64,000 nt of DNA, taken from assembly GCF_004761865.1 (NCBI RefSeq), contig NZ_SJDM01000003.1, positions 147,237-211,236 of the forward strand, written 5' to 3'. Shown piece by piece: positions 51,362 through 63,766 of this stretch. The notes below the pieces were generated by a model. The model saw nothing but the letters and a program-made list of their open reading frames with translations, ran no database searches and was not told the DNA's origin. A program made the translations under genes and the position numbers. The stretch comes from Crenalkalicoccus roseus (GTDB lineage: Bacteria; Pseudomonadota; Alphaproteobacteria; Acetobacterales; Acetobacteraceae). Position 1 is the first letter of the stretch. The number at the start of each line of letters is the position of its first letter.

Positions 51362-52528
51362 TCAGCCCGGCGGGACCAGCCGCGCGTAGGAGTCGGGGTC
51401 GGTCGCGCCCTCGGTGCCGAACAGCAGCACCCGGCTCTCCGCGTCGAGGCCGAGCGCCGCGCGGGCGAAGGGTTCCTGCGCGGCGAGCAGCAGGCCGGCC
51501 AGCCCCGCCACCGCGCTCTCCCCGGCCACCACCGGCGGGGCGCGGCGGGCGAGCAGGCGCATGCAGGCCACCGCCGCATCGTCGGGCACGGCCATGAAGG
51601 CGAAGGCGGCGCGTTCCAGCTCCTGCCAAGCGAGCAGGCTCGGCTCGCCGCAGGCGAGGCCGGCCATCAGCGTGTCGAGCGCGCCGGTCACGGCGGTGGG
51701 CTGGCCCGCCTCGGCGCTGGCCAGCAGGCAGGCGGCCTTCTCCGGCTCCACCACCACGAGCCGGGGCGCCGCCGCGCCGTAGCATGCCCGCATCTGCACC
51801 GAGACGGCCGCGGCGACGCCACCGACGCCGCCCTGGACGAAGACGTGGGTGGGGGGCTTCTCCAGCGCCTCCGCCGCCTCCTCGGCCATCAGCCGGTAGC
51901 CCTGCATCACGTCGCGCGGCACCTCGGTATAGCCAGGGTAGGAGGTGTCGGAGACCACGAGCCACCCCTCAGCCTCCGCCGCCCGCTGCGCCGCGCGCAC
52001 GGCGTCGTCATAGGTGCCGGGGACGACCCGGATCTCGGCGCCGTAGCGGGCGATGGCGTCGCGGCGGGCCTGGCTTACCCCCTCATGGACGAAGATGACG
52101 CAGCGGCAGCCGAAGCGCTCCGCCCCCCAGGCGACGCTGCGGCCGTGGTTGCCGTCCGTGGCGCAGGTGACGGTGATGGCGCGGGTGGCCTCGGCATGGG
52201 CGCCTGCGGCCAGCTCCTCCGGCGTCGCCGCCCTGGCCTGGTCGCGCCGGGCCAGCTCCGCCTGCAGCAGCCGCATCACCGCATAGGCGCCGCCGAGCGC
52301 CTTGAAGCTGCCGAGGCCGAACCGTGCGCCCTCGTCCTTCCAGTGCACGGCGCCGAGCCGGGCGCCGCGCGCCACCTCGGGCAGGGGGAGCAGCGGGGTA
52401 GGGGCATACCCTGGCCAGGCGGTGATCGCCTCCCTGGCGCGGCGGTAGCCGCCATCGGGCAGGATGACGGTGCCGGGGGTGCCGAAGCGGCGGTTGAGCA
52501 GGAGCTGGAAGGGGTGGCGGGGAATCAT
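51362..52528 (-). CDS. dpaL: Diaminopropionate ammonia-lyase
   Basis: A 388-residue PLP enzyme of the tryptophan-synthase-beta fold that splits 2,3-diaminopropionate to pyruvate and ammonia. The PLP lysine is Lys76 in GSFKALGGAYA, and the phosphate-binding glycine loop is QGGVGGVAAAV. TCATDGNHGRSVAWGAERFG is characteristic. The frame is open further upstream, but ATG 52528 gives the usual N-terminus. It lies divergent from denD, with a shared 98-base promoter region. Related threonine-deaminase-like activities are possible. Confidence 0.9.
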   Translation of the reverse strand: MIPRHPFQLLLNRRFGTPGTVILPDGGYRRAREAITAWPGYAPTPLLPLPEVARGARLGAVHWKDEGARFGLGSFKALGGAYAVMRLLQAELARRDQARAATPEELAAGAHAEATRAITVTCATDGNHGRSVAWGAERFGCRCVIFVHEGVSQARRDAIARYGAEIRVVPGTYDDAVRAAQRAAEAEGWLVVSDTSYPGYTEVPRDVMQGYRLMAEEAAEALEKPPTHVFVQGGVGGVAAAVSVQMRACYGAAAPRLVVVEPEKAACLLASAEAGQPTAVTGALDTLMAGLACGEPSLLAWQELERAAFAFMAVPDDAAVACMRLLARRAPPVVAGESAVAGLAGLLLAAQEPFARAALGLDAESRVLLFGTEGATDPDSYARLVPPG

Positions 52529-52626
52529 GGCAGGGGACCTTGGCCGCAGCGGGCGGCGGGGGCAATCCTTGCACGCCCCGCCCGCGCCCGGCACATCGGG
52601 GCGTGACGGACCCGGCGGAGGATGGC

Positions 52627-53616
52627 ATGCGGATCACGATCCTGGGCGGCGGCGGCTTCCTCGGCCGCAAGCTGGCGCAGCGCCTGGCGCGGGACGGGGC
52701 GCTCGGGGGGGATCCGGTCGAGGCGCTGACCCTGTTCGACCTGGCACCGCCGGCGACGCCGGAGGGGGCGGCCTTTCCAGTGCGCTGCCTGTCGGGCGAT
52801 GTCGCGGATCCGGCGGCGCTCGCCGCCGCGATTCCCGTCGGCACCACCCATGTGTTCCACCTCGCCGCCGTGGTCAGCGCCCAGGCGGAGGCGGATCTCG
52901 ACCTTGGGCTGAGGGTGAACCTGCACGGCACGCTGGCGGTGATGCAGGCCTGCCGGGCGCTGGAGCGGCCGCCGCGGGTGGTGTTCACCTCCTCGGTCGC
53001 CAGCTTCAGCGGCGGGCAGGAGGCGGTGCTGCCGGATGACGCCCGCCAGCTTCCCGCCAACAGCTACGGCGCGCAGAAGGCGATGGGCGAGCTGCTGCTG
53101 CAGGACGCCTCCCGGCGGGGGATCCTGGACGTGGTGAGCATCCGCCTGCCGACCGTGGTGATCCGCCCCGGCCGCCCCAACAGGGCGGCCTCCAGCTTCG
53201 TCTCGGCGATCCTGCGCGAGCCGCTGCTCGGCCTGCCTACCGAACTCCCGGTGGGGGAGGATTTCGCGCTCTGGATCTGCTCGCCCCGGCGGGCGGTGGA
53301 GTGGTTCCTGCACGCCGCGACGATGGACACCGCCGCGCTCGGCCTTGACCGCGGCATCAACCCGCCCGGTCGCAGCGCCACGGTGGCGCTGATGCTGAAC
53401 GCGCTGGAGGCGGTGGCCGGGCCCGCCGCGCGCGCCCTGGTGCGACCGGCGCCCGATCCGGCGGTGGCCGCCATCGTCAGCGGCTGGCCGGCGGCCTTCA
53501 CCGCCGAACGGGCCCGCCGCCTGCTCGGTTTTTCCGAGCAGGAGTCGCTCGAGGAACTCATCGAGGCCTTCATCGCCGAGGACCTCGAGGAGACGCGGCG
53601 GGAAAGGGGGCTCTGA
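52627..53616 (+). CDS. denD: D-erythronate dehydrogenase-like SDR
   Basis: A 329-residue extended short-chain dehydrogenase. The NAD-binding glycine motif is LGGGGFLGRKLA at the N-terminus, and the active site has SYGAQK for the YxxxK pair with TSSVASF preceding it. The sequence pattern follows DenD, which oxidises D-erythronate at C2. DenD usually works with an OtnK-type kinase and an aldolase, which are not present here, so the role could be broader. ATG 52627 follows GGAGGATGGC. Confidence 0.85.
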   Translation: MRITILGGGGFLGRKLAQRLARDGALGGDPVEALTLFDLAPPATPEGAAFPVRCLSGDVADPAALAAAIPVGTTHVFHLAAVVSAQAEADLDLGLRVNLHGTLAVMQACRALERPPRVVFTSSVASFSGGQEAVLPDDARQLPANSYGAQKAMGELLLQDASRRGILDVVSIRLPTVVIRPGRPNRAASSFVSAILREPLLGLPTELPVGEDFALWICSPRRAVEWFLHAATMDTAALGLDRGINPPGRSATVALMLNALEAVAGPAARALVRPAPDPAVAAIVSGWPAAFTAERARRLLGFSEQESLEELIEAFIAEDLEETRRERGL

Positions 53617-53943
53617 CGCGCTTCTGGAGCCGTGGCTCCGGAGGTGGCCTTGAGCACTCTTTGTTCATGATACGGACAAGACCGTCCGGCCGCTCACGCG
53701 CCGCCGTCGCCGGCAGAGGGGGGCGGAATCGGACCGCCATCGCTTCATCCCCAAAGGCGTTTATCGCATAAGATATATTATGGAAAATATCCATTGTTGG
53801 GAAAGCTGTGGAAAGCTTGGCGCCGCCCGGGTCCAATGGCGTCGAACACCTGTTCCCGCTTCGTGCCCGGAGGCCGCCGGGGGCGCATTCCCCGGCTCGT
53901 CGCGCACCAGTGACGCGGATATCTCCGCGAAGCCGCGGGCACC
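53617..53943. other. Convergent intergenic region with an AT-rich island
   Basis: This 327-base gap lies between the ends of denD and ispDF, so neither gene needs a promoter here. No convincing gene was found. At about 53757-53797 there is a markedly AT-rich patch (GCATAAGATATATTATGG) in otherwise very GC-rich DNA, which resembles a promoter or protein-binding site. Upstream, about 53670-53690, is a loose palindrome around GGACAAGACCGTCC. Confidence 0.5.
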
Positions 53944-55101
53944 TCACCCGGGCAGCAGCAGCAGCGCCGCCGCCTGCGCGGCGATCCCTTCGCCGCGGCC
54001 GGTGAAGCCGAGCGTCTCCGTGGTGGTGGCCTTCACCCCGATCCGCCCGGCCTCCACCCCGAGAAGCTCGGCCAGCCGCGCCTGCATCGCCTCCCGGTAC
54101 GGGCCGATGCGCGGCCGCTCGCAGAGCAGCGTGACATCGGCGTTGAGCAGCCTGCCGCCGCGCGCGGCGATGCGGCCGGCGGCGTGGCGCAGGAACAGGG
54201 CGCTGTCGGCGTCCTTCCAGCGCGCCTCGCTGGGCGGGAAGTGCCGGCCGATATCCCCCTCGGCGAGCGCCCCGTAGATGGCGTCGCACAGGGCGTGGAT
54301 GCCGACATCCGCGTCCGAATGCCCCTCCAGCCCGAATTCGCAGGGAATGGTCACGCCGCAGAGCACCAGCGGCCTTCCCGGCATGGTGCGGTGGACGTCG
54401 AAGCCGGTGCCCACGCGGGGCAGCATGTGCGCCATCAGCAGGGCCTCCACCCGATCCAGATCCTCCGGGAAGGTGAGCTTGACGTTGGTCTCCGAGCCCT
54501 CGACCAGGATCACGGCCTGCCCGGCGGCCTCCAGGAGCTGCGCGTCGTCCGTGGCCTCCCCGGCCGCGGCGCGGTGCGCGGCAAGCAGCGCGGGGAAGCG
54601 GAAGGCCTGCGGGGTCTGGGCGCGGAACAGTCCGTCGCGGGACAGGGTGGCGGTCACCCGCCCCGCCTCGCCGCGCTTGAGCGTGTCGGCCACCGGCTGG
54701 GCAGGAATCGCTCCCTCCGCCCGGTCCAGCGCGGCGAGCAGGCGGCCCACCGTGCCGGCGGGCACCACGGGGCGGGCGGCATCGTGCACCAGCACCACCT
54801 CCGGGGCGCGCGCATGCCGGGCAAGTGCCTCCAGCCCCGCGCGCACACTCGCTTGGCGGGTGGCGCCGCCCACCACCGGCGGCAGAGCCGGAAGCCCCGC
54901 CAGCAGGGACGCGACCCGCGCCTCCTCGCCCGCGGCGCAGACCGGCAGGACGGCTTCCACCAGCCCTTCGGCCAGCAGCGCCTCGGCGGCATGGCGCAGC
55001 ACCGGTCGGCCGAGCAGCGGCAGGTACTGTTTCGGCACCTCCGATCCGAACCGGCTGCCCCTGCCCGCGGCAGTCAGCAGCGCGACGACGTGAAGCGGCA
55101 T
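53944..55101 (-). CDS. ispDF: Bifunctional IspD/IspF isoprenoid enzyme
   Basis: A 385-residue fusion carrying two steps of the non-mevalonate isoprenoid pathway. Residues 1-225 are IspD ([20 protein letters not shown] is the CTP-binding loop), which joins CTP to methylerythritol phosphate. Residues about 228-385 are IspF ([17 protein letters not shown]), which makes the cyclic diphosphate. The fusion is typical of alphaproteobacteria. It lies divergent from dusB with about 190 bases between the starts. Confidence 0.97.
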   Translation of the reverse strand: MPLHVVALLTAAGRGSRFGSEVPKQYLPLLGRPVLRHAAEALLAEGLVEAVLPVCAAGEEARVASLLAGLPALPPVVGGATRQASVRAGLEALARHARAPEVVLVHDAARPVVPAGTVGRLLAALDRAEGAIPAQPVADTLKRGEAGRVTATLSRDGLFRAQTPQAFRFPALLAAHRAAAGEATDDAQLLEAAGQAVILVEGSETNVKLTFPEDLDRVEALLMAHMLPRVGTGFDVHRTMPGRPLVLCGVTIPCEFGLEGHSDADVGIHALCDAIYGALAEGDIGRHFPPSEARWKDADSALFLRHAAGRIAARGGRLLNADVTLLCERPRIGPYREAMQARLAELLGVEAGRIGVKATTTETLGFTGRGEGIAAQAAALLLLPG

Positions 55102-55288
55102 GGTCGCGACCCTGGCATCCGTTCCTTGGGGCAGGATCGGGCCCTCCCCCTACCCGGCCCTGGCCGGGGTGGCGCCGGTCTAGGGCAAATCCCAGGCCTC
55201 CGGAACGGCCATGATCTCGGGGATGGGGTGCGATATTTCTGTGCAGAGCATTGTCGGTGTGGTCAGGTCCGCCTAATGTGCCCAAATC

Positions 55289-56380
55289 ATGAGCACTAAC
55301 CCAGGCCCCGTTCAGGCCGCGCCCCGGAGCTTGCCTCCCCTGATGGTCGGCGCGGTGCGGATCGAGACGCCCGTCTATCTGGCTCCGATGTCGGGCGTGA
55401 GCGACCTGCCGTTCCGCCGCCTCGCCCGCCAGCAGGGCGCCGGCATGGTGGTCAGCGAGATGATCGCCTCCCAGGCCATGGTCCGGGAGAACCGCCAGAC
55501 GCTCAAGATGGCGGAGGTGGACGGCTTCGGCGCCCCCTCCGCCGTGCAGCTTGCCGGCTGCGACCCCGCCGTCATGGCCGAGGCGGCGCGGCTGGTGGTG
55601 GATCGCGGCGCGGCGATCGTGGACATCAATTTCGGCTGTCCGGTCAAAAAGGTGGCGCTGGGCCAGCAGGCCGGCAGCGCGCTCATGCGGGACGAGGTGG
55701 CCGCGGCGCGGATCCTGGAGGCGACCGTCAGAGCCGTTCCGGTTCCGGTGACGCTGAAGATGCGCATGGGCTGGGACCACCAGAGCCTGAACGCACCGCG
55801 GCTCGCGCGCATCGCCGAGGAGGCGGGAATCCGCCTGGTGACGGTGCATGGCCGGACCCGCCAGCAATTCTACAGCGGAACCGCCGACTGGGATTTCGTG
55901 CGGAAGGTGAAGGAGGCGGTCTCCATCCCGGTGCTCGTGAACGGCGACATCGTCACCGTGCAGGACGCGGCGGAGGCGCTGCGCCGCTCCGGCGCCGATG
56001 GCGTGATGATCGGCCGCGGCTGCTACGGAAGACCTTGGTTTCCCAGGCTGGTGGCGGAGTTCCTGCGCAGCGGGGAAGAACCGGCGGAGCCGGGCCTGGC
56101 GGAGCAATTCGCCATCCTTCTCGCGCATTACCGGGACATGCTCCTGCACCATGGAAGCCAGACCGGCGTGCGCTTGGCGCGCAAGCACATTTCCTGGTAT
56201 TCCAAGGGCCTGCCGGGATCCGCTGAATTCCGATCCAAGGTGAACCAGCTCGACGATCCCGAGGCGGTGGAGGCGCTGATCAGGGGCTTCTACCGGTCGC
56301 TCCTCGACAGGGGGATCGAAAGGGCTCCGGCCGGGCTCCGGGACCCAGACGCCGAGGAGCGGGAGCGGATCGCGGCATGA
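55289..56380 (+). CDS. dusB: tRNA-dihydrouridine synthase (NifR3)
   Basis: A 363-residue flavin enzyme that reduces specific uridines in tRNA. The catalytic Cys117 lies in NFGCPVKKV, and the FMN-binding segments are [13 protein letters not shown] and [11 protein letters not shown]. This gene, historically nifR3, precedes ntrBC in many alphaproteobacteria. Its stop overlaps the ntrB start as ATGA, so it is the first gene of the nitrogen-regulation operon. The promoter should lie in the gap before 55289. Confidence 0.96.
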   Translation: MSTNPGPVQAAPRSLPPLMVGAVRIETPVYLAPMSGVSDLPFRRLARQQGAGMVVSEMIASQAMVRENRQTLKMAEVDGFGAPSAVQLAGCDPAVMAEAARLVVDRGAAIVDINFGCPVKKVALGQQAGSALMRDEVAAARILEATVRAVPVPVTLKMRMGWDHQSLNAPRLARIAEEAGIRLVTVHGRTRQQFYSGTADWDFVRKVKEAVSIPVLVNGDIVTVQDAAEALRRSGADGVMIGRGCYGRPWFPRLVAEFLRSGEEPAEPGLAEQFAILLAHYRDMLLHHGSQTGVRLARKHISWYSKGLPGSAEFRSKVNQLDDPEAVEALIRGFYRSLLDRGIERAPAGLRDPDAEERERIAA

Positions 56381-57510
56381 GCGGCCTCGCGGCCAAGGTC
56401 CACGCCGGGAAGGCCCCCCCCTCCCCCCGCCCCTCGCCCGAGGCGATCCTCGGCGCGCTGCCCTTGCCCACCGTGGTGCTGGATGCGGAGGACCGCTTCC
56501 TGTACGCCAACCCTCCCGCGGAGCTGTTCTTCCAGCTCTCGGCCCAGTCCCTGGCGCTGCTTCGCCTCTCCGACCTTCTGCCGAGGGATTCCAGGCTGTT
56601 CGCCCTGATCGCTCAGGTGCGATCCCAGGAGACACCGGTCTCGGACCATGATCTGGCGCTGGAAAGCCCGCGTCTCCACCGGCGAGGGGTTGCCGCCCAC
56701 GGGGCGCCGCTGCCGGAGACGCCGGGCGGGGTCGTACTGACATTGCAGGACAGCTCCGCCGCGCAGATGCTTGACAGGCAACTGCACTTTCTCGGGGCCG
56801 CGCGCGGCGCCTCGGCCATGGCGGCGATCCTGGCGCATGAGGTGAAGAACCCCCTCTCCGGCATCCGGGGCGCGGCGCAGCTTCTGGAAGCCAACGCCCC
56901 CGCGGCGGATCGGGAGCTCTGTCAGCTCATCCAGGACGAGGCGGACCGGATCCGCGGGCTGGTGGACCGGATGGACATGTTCTCGGACCGGCCCGTGGCG
57001 CTCTCCCCCGTGAACATCCATCAGGTCCTGGACCATGTGCGCCGCGTGGCGCAGACCGGCTTCGCCTCCCACCTCCGGATCGTCGAGGCCTACGACCCGT
57101 CCCTGCCTCCGGTCTGGGGCAACCGGGACGTGCTGATCCAGATCCTCCTGAACCTTGTCAAGAACGCCGCGGAAGCAGTTGATCCCACGGAAGGAGAGAT
57201 CGTGCTCGCCACCGCCTTCCACCACGGGGTGCGGATCGCCGTTCCGGGCAGCCGGGAGCGGATCCAGTTGCCGCTGCAGGTGATGGTGCGGGACAACGGC
57301 CCGGGCATCCCGGAAGCCGTGCGTGCCAGCCTGTTCGAGCCCTTCGTCACCACCAAGCGGGGCGGCCAGGGTCTCGGCCTTGCCCTGGTGGCGAAGCTGG
57401 TGGCCGATCTCGGCGGGCTGGTGGAGTGCGACAGCCGCCCGGGCCGCACGACCTTCCGGCTCTCCCTGGCCATGCCGCCCGCCGAGGGCGCGGCGGAGCG
57501 GACGCCATGA
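56377..57510 (+). CDS. ntrB: Nitrogen regulation histidine kinase NtrB
   Basis: A 377-residue cytoplasmic histidine kinase/phosphatase that controls NtrC in response to PII. Residues about 20-130 are a PAS domain ([17 protein letters not shown]), the phospho-acceptor is His154 in [11 protein letters not shown], and the ATPase has DNGPGIP and [10 protein letters not shown]. The start and stop overlap dusB and ntrC by four bases each (ATGA), which implies coupled translation of all three. Confidence 0.96.
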   Translation: MSGLAAKVHAGKAPPSPRPSPEAILGALPLPTVVLDAEDRFLYANPPAELFFQLSAQSLALLRLSDLLPRDSRLFALIAQVRSQETPVSDHDLALESPRLHRRGVAAHGAPLPETPGGVVLTLQDSSAAQMLDRQLHFLGAARGASAMAAILAHEVKNPLSGIRGAAQLLEANAPAADRELCQLIQDEADRIRGLVDRMDMFSDRPVALSPVNIHQVLDHVRRVAQTGFASHLRIVEAYDPSLPPVWGNRDVLIQILLNLVKNAAEAVDPTEGEIVLATAFHHGVRIAVPGSRERIQLPLQVMVRDNGPGIPEAVRASLFEPFVTTKRGGQGLGLALVAKLVADLGGLVECDSRPGRTTFRLSLAMPPAEGAAERTP

Positions 57511-58949
57511 CCGGCGCCGGCCGCACCATCCTGGTCGCCGATGACGACCGGGCCATCCGCACCGTCCTCACCCAGGCCCTCGGCCGCTCCGGCTATCACG
57601 TCCGCGCCACCTCCTCCGCGAGCACGCTCTGGCGGTGGGTCGAGGACGGGGAAGGCGACCTCGTCATCACCGACGTGGTCATGCCGGACGAGAACGGGCT
57701 CGATCTCGTGCCGCGCATCCGGCGCATCCGCCCCGAGCTGCGGGTGGTGGTGATGAGCGCGCAATCCACCTTCATGACGGCGGTCAAGGCGGCGCAGCGC
57801 GGGGCCTTCGAATACCTCCCCAAGCCCTTCGACCTGAAGGAGCTGCTGGCGGTGGTGGAGCGCGCCCTCGCCGCCCCGCAGGCCGAGGCGGCGGAGAAGG
57901 GCGAGGAGGAGGGCGAGAAGCTCCCCCTGGTCGGCCGCAGCCCGGCGATGCAGGACATCTACCGCACCGTCGCGCGCCTCACGACCACCGACCTCACGGT
58001 CATGATCACAGGCGAGTCGGGCACCGGCAAGGAGCTGGTCGCCAGGGCCCTGCATGATTACGGTCGCCGGCGCGGCGGCCCCTTCGTCGCCATCAACATG
58101 GCGGCCATCCCGCGGGAGCTGATCGAGAGCGAGCTGTTCGGCCACGAGCGCGGCGCCTTCACCGGTGCCCTGACCCGGGGCGTGGGGCGGTTCGAGCAGG
58201 CCGCGGGGGGCACCCTGTTCCTGGACGAGATCGGCGATATGCCCCCCGAGGCCCAGACCAGGCTGCTGCGGGTGCTGCAGGAAGGCGAGTTCACCGCCGT
58301 GGGAGGGCGGCAGCCGATCAAGGCCAATGTCCGCATCATCGCCGCCACGCACCGCGACCTGCGTCAATCCATCCGGCAGGGCCTGTTCCGCGAGGACCTG
58401 TTCTACCGCCTGAACGTGGTGCCGATCCGCCTGCCCCCGCTGCGCGAGAGGACCGAGGACATCCCCCTGCTGGCGCGACATTTCCTGGACCGTGCCCGCG
58501 CCTCCGGCCTTCCCGCCAAGCAGCTCAGCCAGGAGGCGGTCGAGCGGCTGAAGCGCCATGGCTGGCCCGGCAACGCCCGGGAGCTCGAAAACCTGATGCG
58601 CCGCCTGGCCGCGCTGTGCCCGCAGGAGACGATCGGGGCCGACGCCATCGAGGCGGAGCTCGCCGAGGCGGCCCCTCTGGCCGGCTCCGGCGCGCCGGAG
58701 CCGGAGACGCTGGAGCAGGCGGTGGAGCGCCATCTCAGGGCCTTCGTCGCGGCGCATCGGGAGGGGCTGCCAGTGCGCGACCTGTACGACCGCGTGCTGG
58801 CCGAGGTGGAGAGGCCCTTGCTGCGCCTCGTGCTCTCCGCGACCCGCGGCAACCAGATCAAGGCGGCGGCGATGCTCGGTCTCAACCGCAACACCCTGCG
58901 CAAGAAGCTCCGCGAGCTGGATCTGCCCGTGGTGCGCGGAATCGGCTGA
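57507..58949 (+). CDS. ntrC: Nitrogen regulation response regulator NtrC
   Basis: A 480-residue sigma-54-dependent activator. The receiver has Asp56 in [12 protein letters not shown]. The AAA+ domain has Walker A GESGTGKE (169-176) and an intact GAFTGA loop (216-221), so it can contact sigma-54. The C-terminus has a Fis-type helix-turn-helix ([18 protein letters not shown]). It should switch on glutamine synthetase and related genes in nitrogen limitation. Confidence 0.97.
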   Translation: MTGAGRTILVADDDRAIRTVLTQALGRSGYHVRATSSASTLWRWVEDGEGDLVITDVVMPDENGLDLVPRIRRIRPELRVVVMSAQSTFMTAVKAAQRGAFEYLPKPFDLKELLAVVERALAAPQAEAAEKGEEEGEKLPLVGRSPAMQDIYRTVARLTTTDLTVMITGESGTGKELVARALHDYGRRRGGPFVAINMAAIPRELIESELFGHERGAFTGALTRGVGRFEQAAGGTLFLDEIGDMPPEAQTRLLRVLQEGEFTAVGGRQPIKANVRIIAATHRDLRQSIRQGLFREDLFYRLNVVPIRLPPLRERTEDIPLLARHFLDRARASGLPAKQLSQEAVERLKRHGWPGNARELENLMRRLAALCPQETIGADAIEAELAEAAPLAGSGAPEPETLEQAVERHLRAFVAAHREGLPVRDLYDRVLAEVERPLLRLVLSATRGNQIKAAAMLGLNRNTLRKKLRELDLPVVRGIG

Positions 58950-58950
58950 C

Positions 58951-61360
58951 GTGACCCGGCTCGACCCTGCCCCGGGACAGGATGCGGGCGGCCGCCGGGC
59001 GCCGGAGCGGCCCCGCCGGGACGGGCGCGGCATGCCGCGGCGCATCGCCGACGTGCTGCTCGGCCGCGCGATGACGCTCGGCCTCGCGGTCGGGGCGCTG
59101 CTGCTCGGCATCGCCACCTTCTCCGTGCTGTCCGACGGCAGCCCCTTCGGGCCGACCCGGCCGGGCATCGTGGTCGCCCTGGTGCTGGTGAACCTGGCGG
59201 TGCTGGTGCTGCTCGGCGCCTCGCTCGCCGGCCGGCTGGTGCGCGTCTGGATGGAGCGCCGCAGGGGATCGGCGGGCTCCCGCCTGCATGTGCGGCTCGT
59301 CCTGCTGTTCGGCGTGGTCGCCGTGCTGCCCTCGATCGTGGTGGCGGGGTTCGCCGCGGTGTTCTTCAACCTCGGCATCCAGGCCTGGTTCAGCGACCGG
59401 GTGCGGACGGCGCTCGAGGCCTCGCTCGCCGCCTCGCGCGCCTATCTCGACGAGCATCGCGGCAACATCCGGGCCGACGCGCTGGCCATGGCCAACGACC
59501 TGAACCGCGCCTCCGTCCTGCTGCCCGACAACGGCCTCGCCTTCGCCCGCGTGCTGGCGACCCAGACCGCCCTGCGCGGCCTGACCGAGGCGCTTGTCTT
59601 CGAGCCGACGCTCGGGCGGGTGATCGCCCATGCCGGCTTCGCCACCGGCTTCGTGCTCGACCCGCCGCCCGACTGGGCGGTGGAGGTGGCGCGGTCCGGG
59701 GATGTCGCCGTGCTGCCCGGCGAGGGCGGCGGCAAGGTGCGCGCCGTGGTCAGCCTCGACCTCACCTCGGGCCTGATGCTGCTCATCGGCCGGCCCGTGG
59801 ACCCGCAGGTGATCGAGCACATGGAGCGCACCGAGGCCGCGGTGAGCGCCTATCAGCAGCTCGACCGCAACCGCTCCGGGCTGCAGGTCACCTTCGTGAT
59901 GATCTTCGCCATCGCCGCGCTGCTGGTGCTGCTGGCGGCGGTGCTGATCGGGCTCGTCATCGCCAACCAGCTCGCCCGCCCCATCGGGCGCCTGATCGTG
60001 GCGGCGGAGCGGGTACGGGCGGGCGATCTCTCCACCCGCGTGGAGGAGGGCGCAGCGGATGAGGAGATGTCGAGCCTCGCCCGCGCCTTCAACCGCATGA
60101 CCAACCAGCTCGCGGCGCAGCGGGCGGAGCTGATGCAGGCCTACCGACAGATCGACGACCGCCGCCGCTTCACCGAGGCGGTCCTCGCCGGCGTGTCCGC
60201 CGGCGTCGTCGGCCTCGAGGCGGATGGCAGGATCAACCTGCCGAACCGCCGCGCCAGCGAGCTGCTGGGCCTCGACCTCGACGCCGCCATCGGCCTGCCC
60301 CTGCCCTCGGTGCTGCCCGAATTCGCGCCCCTGCTGCGCGCGGTGCAGCAGGGAGGCGCGGCGACGCCCGAGCGTGACCGCACCGCGGAGATCCGCATCG
60401 GCCCTCCGGCCAGCCGGCGCACCCTGCTCGCCCATATCGGGGTCGAGCTGCAGGGGCATGGCGAGGCGCGGGAGGTCGCAGGGTACGTCCTGACCTTCGA
60501 CGACATCACGGAGCTGCTGGCGGCGCAGCGCAAGGCGGCCTGGGCCGACGTGGCGCGCCGCATCGCGCACGAAATAAAGAACCCCCTGACGCCGATCCAG
60601 CTGTCCGCGGAGCGCCTGAAGCGCCGTTACCTGAAGGAGATAACGACGGATCCGGAAACCTTCAAAGCCTGCACCGACACCATCGTGCGGCAGGTGGGCG
60701 ACATCGGCCGCATGGTGGACGAGTTCTCCGCCTTCGCGCGCATGCCGCAGCCGGCGATACGGCCGGAGGACATCTCCCAGGTGGTGCGCGACGCGCTCGT
60801 GCTGCAGCGCAACGCGCATCCGGAGATCGCCTATGAGAGCGTCCTGCCCGGTGCCGCGGTGGTGGTGCCCTGCGACCGCCGCCTGATCGGGCAGGCCCTG
60901 ACCAACCTGCTGCAGAACGCGGCGGACGCCATCGCCATGCGCGCCCAGGCGCGGGCAGAGGCGGCCGGGCACCCGGACAGGTCGGGAGGCGACGTGGCCG
61001 GACACATCACGGTGCGCGTCGAGGCCGGGGAGGACCGGGTCGCCATCGCCGTCGAGGACGACGGGATCGGCCTGCCGCAGGGCGAGGAGCGCGATCGGCT
61101 GACCGAGCCCTACGTCACCAACAAGCCGAAGGGCACCGGCCTTGGTCTTGCCATCGTCAAGAAGATCATGGAGGACCATGGGGGAGGTCTGGCTCTTGAG
61201 GACAGGTGCGGCGGTGAAGACGGTGGGGGGGCCCGCGCTGTGCTGGTTCTGCCCTGGCGCCCGGCGGTGCCGAGCCTCGCGCCCGAGGGCGGCGAGGCCC
61301 GGCCCGAGCCGGAGATGGCGCCCCGGCGGGACGCCCAGGGCAGCGGCATGAGGCACGCGC

Positions 61361-61371
<11 letters not shown>
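58951..61371 (+). CDS. ntrY: Nitrogen-related membrane histidine kinase NtrY
   Basis: An 806-residue transmembrane sensor kinase. N-terminal helices (about residues 40-60, 70-95 and 110-135) and one near 310-335 frame a periplasmic/sensor region. A HAMP domain follows, then a PAS domain, and a kinase core with His540 in [15 protein letters not shown] and ATPase motifs DDGIGLP and GTGLGLAIV. The GTG start at 58951 follows the ntrC stop directly. NtrY phosphorylates NtrX, linked to nitrogen and redox responses. Confidence 0.95.
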
Positions 61372-62779
<1,408 letters not shown>

Positions 62780-62791
62780 AGCCGATCCCGC

Positions 62792-63709
62792 TCAGGCGGA
62801 ACCGCCCGACCGGGGGCGGCCCGTCCCCTCGCCCGCCCCCCGCTCCACGGTCCCGAGCGCCTCGGCCAGGCGCCTGTCCGCGCTGCCCGGCCGCGCCGGC
62901 CGCGACTGGCTCTCATGCGGCGCCCAGCCGGTCATCACCAGGAGGGGGAGCGGCATCGCAAGCCCCTCCTCCCCCGCTCCCTCCAGGTGCCCGAGCGCCA
63001 TCGGCAGCAGCGCCCGCGGGGGGATGCGCGGGTCGCGCGCCAGCACCGCGTTGCCCTCCCCCGCCGCCTGCAGGTCGCGCAGCAGCGCCATCGGCGTGCG
63101 GTAGCGGAGCGGCAGCACCTCCCGGTCCGCCACCGGCAGGGCGAAGCCTGCCCGCTGCAGCAGCCCGGCAAGGTCGGCGAGTTCGGGGAAGGGCGAGATC
63201 CGCGGCGAAACGCCGCCGCGCAGCGTGCTTTCCGCCGCCGCCAGCGCCTCGCGCAGCGGCTGCAGCGCGCCGAAGCCGGGCAGCGAGGCCAGGAACAGCC
63301 CATCCGGCCGCAGGCAGCGGCGGATCTGCACCAGCGCGCCGGGCAGGTCGTTCACCCAGTGCAGGGAGAGGCTCGCCACCACCAGGTCGAAGCTCTCCGG
63401 GGCGAAGGGCAGCCACTCCTCGTCGCCGGCGACGGCAAGCCCCCCCGCCCGCGCCGCCATGCGCGGCGAGAGATCCATGGACACGACGAGGGGGATGCCG
63501 CGGGCGCGCAGCAGCGGCGCCACCGCGCCCCGCCCGCCGATGTCGAGGGCGCGGGAGAAGCGGCGGGTGGTGTCGTCGAGCCGGTCGAGCAGCAGCGCGG
63601 CGGCGGCGTCGAGCACCGGGGCCACGCGCCCCACGGTGGCGGCGGCGCGGTCGCGCCGCAGCCGCAGCAGGCGGCGGTCGAAGATCCGCATCGGGTCGGT
63701 CCGGGGCAT
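62792..63709 (-). CDS. SAM-dependent methyltransferase, BioC/NDUFAF5-like
   Basis: A 305-residue class I methyltransferase. The SAM-binding region begins at RALDIGGRGAV with the acidic VVSMDLSPRMAARA, and SFDLVVASLSLHWVNDLPGAL is characteristic of the BioC and NDUFAF5 groups. The FDRRLLRLRRDRAA opening matches the NDUFAF5-like branch, which acts on a respiratory complex I subunit in eukaryotes. ATG 63709 is chosen; ATG 63691 (MRIFDRRLL) is also possible. The gene is convergent with ntrX. Confidence 0.85.
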   Translation of the reverse strand: MPRTDPMRIFDRRLLRLRRDRAAATVGRVAPVLDAAAALLLDRLDDTTRRFSRALDIGGRGAVAPLLRARGIPLVVSMDLSPRMAARAGGLAVAGDEEWLPFAPESFDLVVASLSLHWVNDLPGALVQIRRCLRPDGLFLASLPGFGALQPLREALAAAESTLRGGVSPRISPFPELADLAGLLQRAGFALPVADREVLPLRYRTPMALLRDLQAAGEGNAVLARDPRIPPRALLPMALGHLEGAGEEGLAMPLPLLVMTGWAPHESQSRPARPGSADRRLAEALGTVERGAGEGTGRPRSGGSA

Positions 63710-63766
63710 GGGGCGCATGTGGGGAGGCGGACCTTCCGCCGCAGCGGGGGGCAACGCCACCCCGCT

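Noticed and set aside
53780-54277. Plus-strand open frame starting in the AT-rich island
   Set aside because: It runs mostly antisense to ispDF, has low-complexity Ser/Ala/Arg content and no family resemblance.
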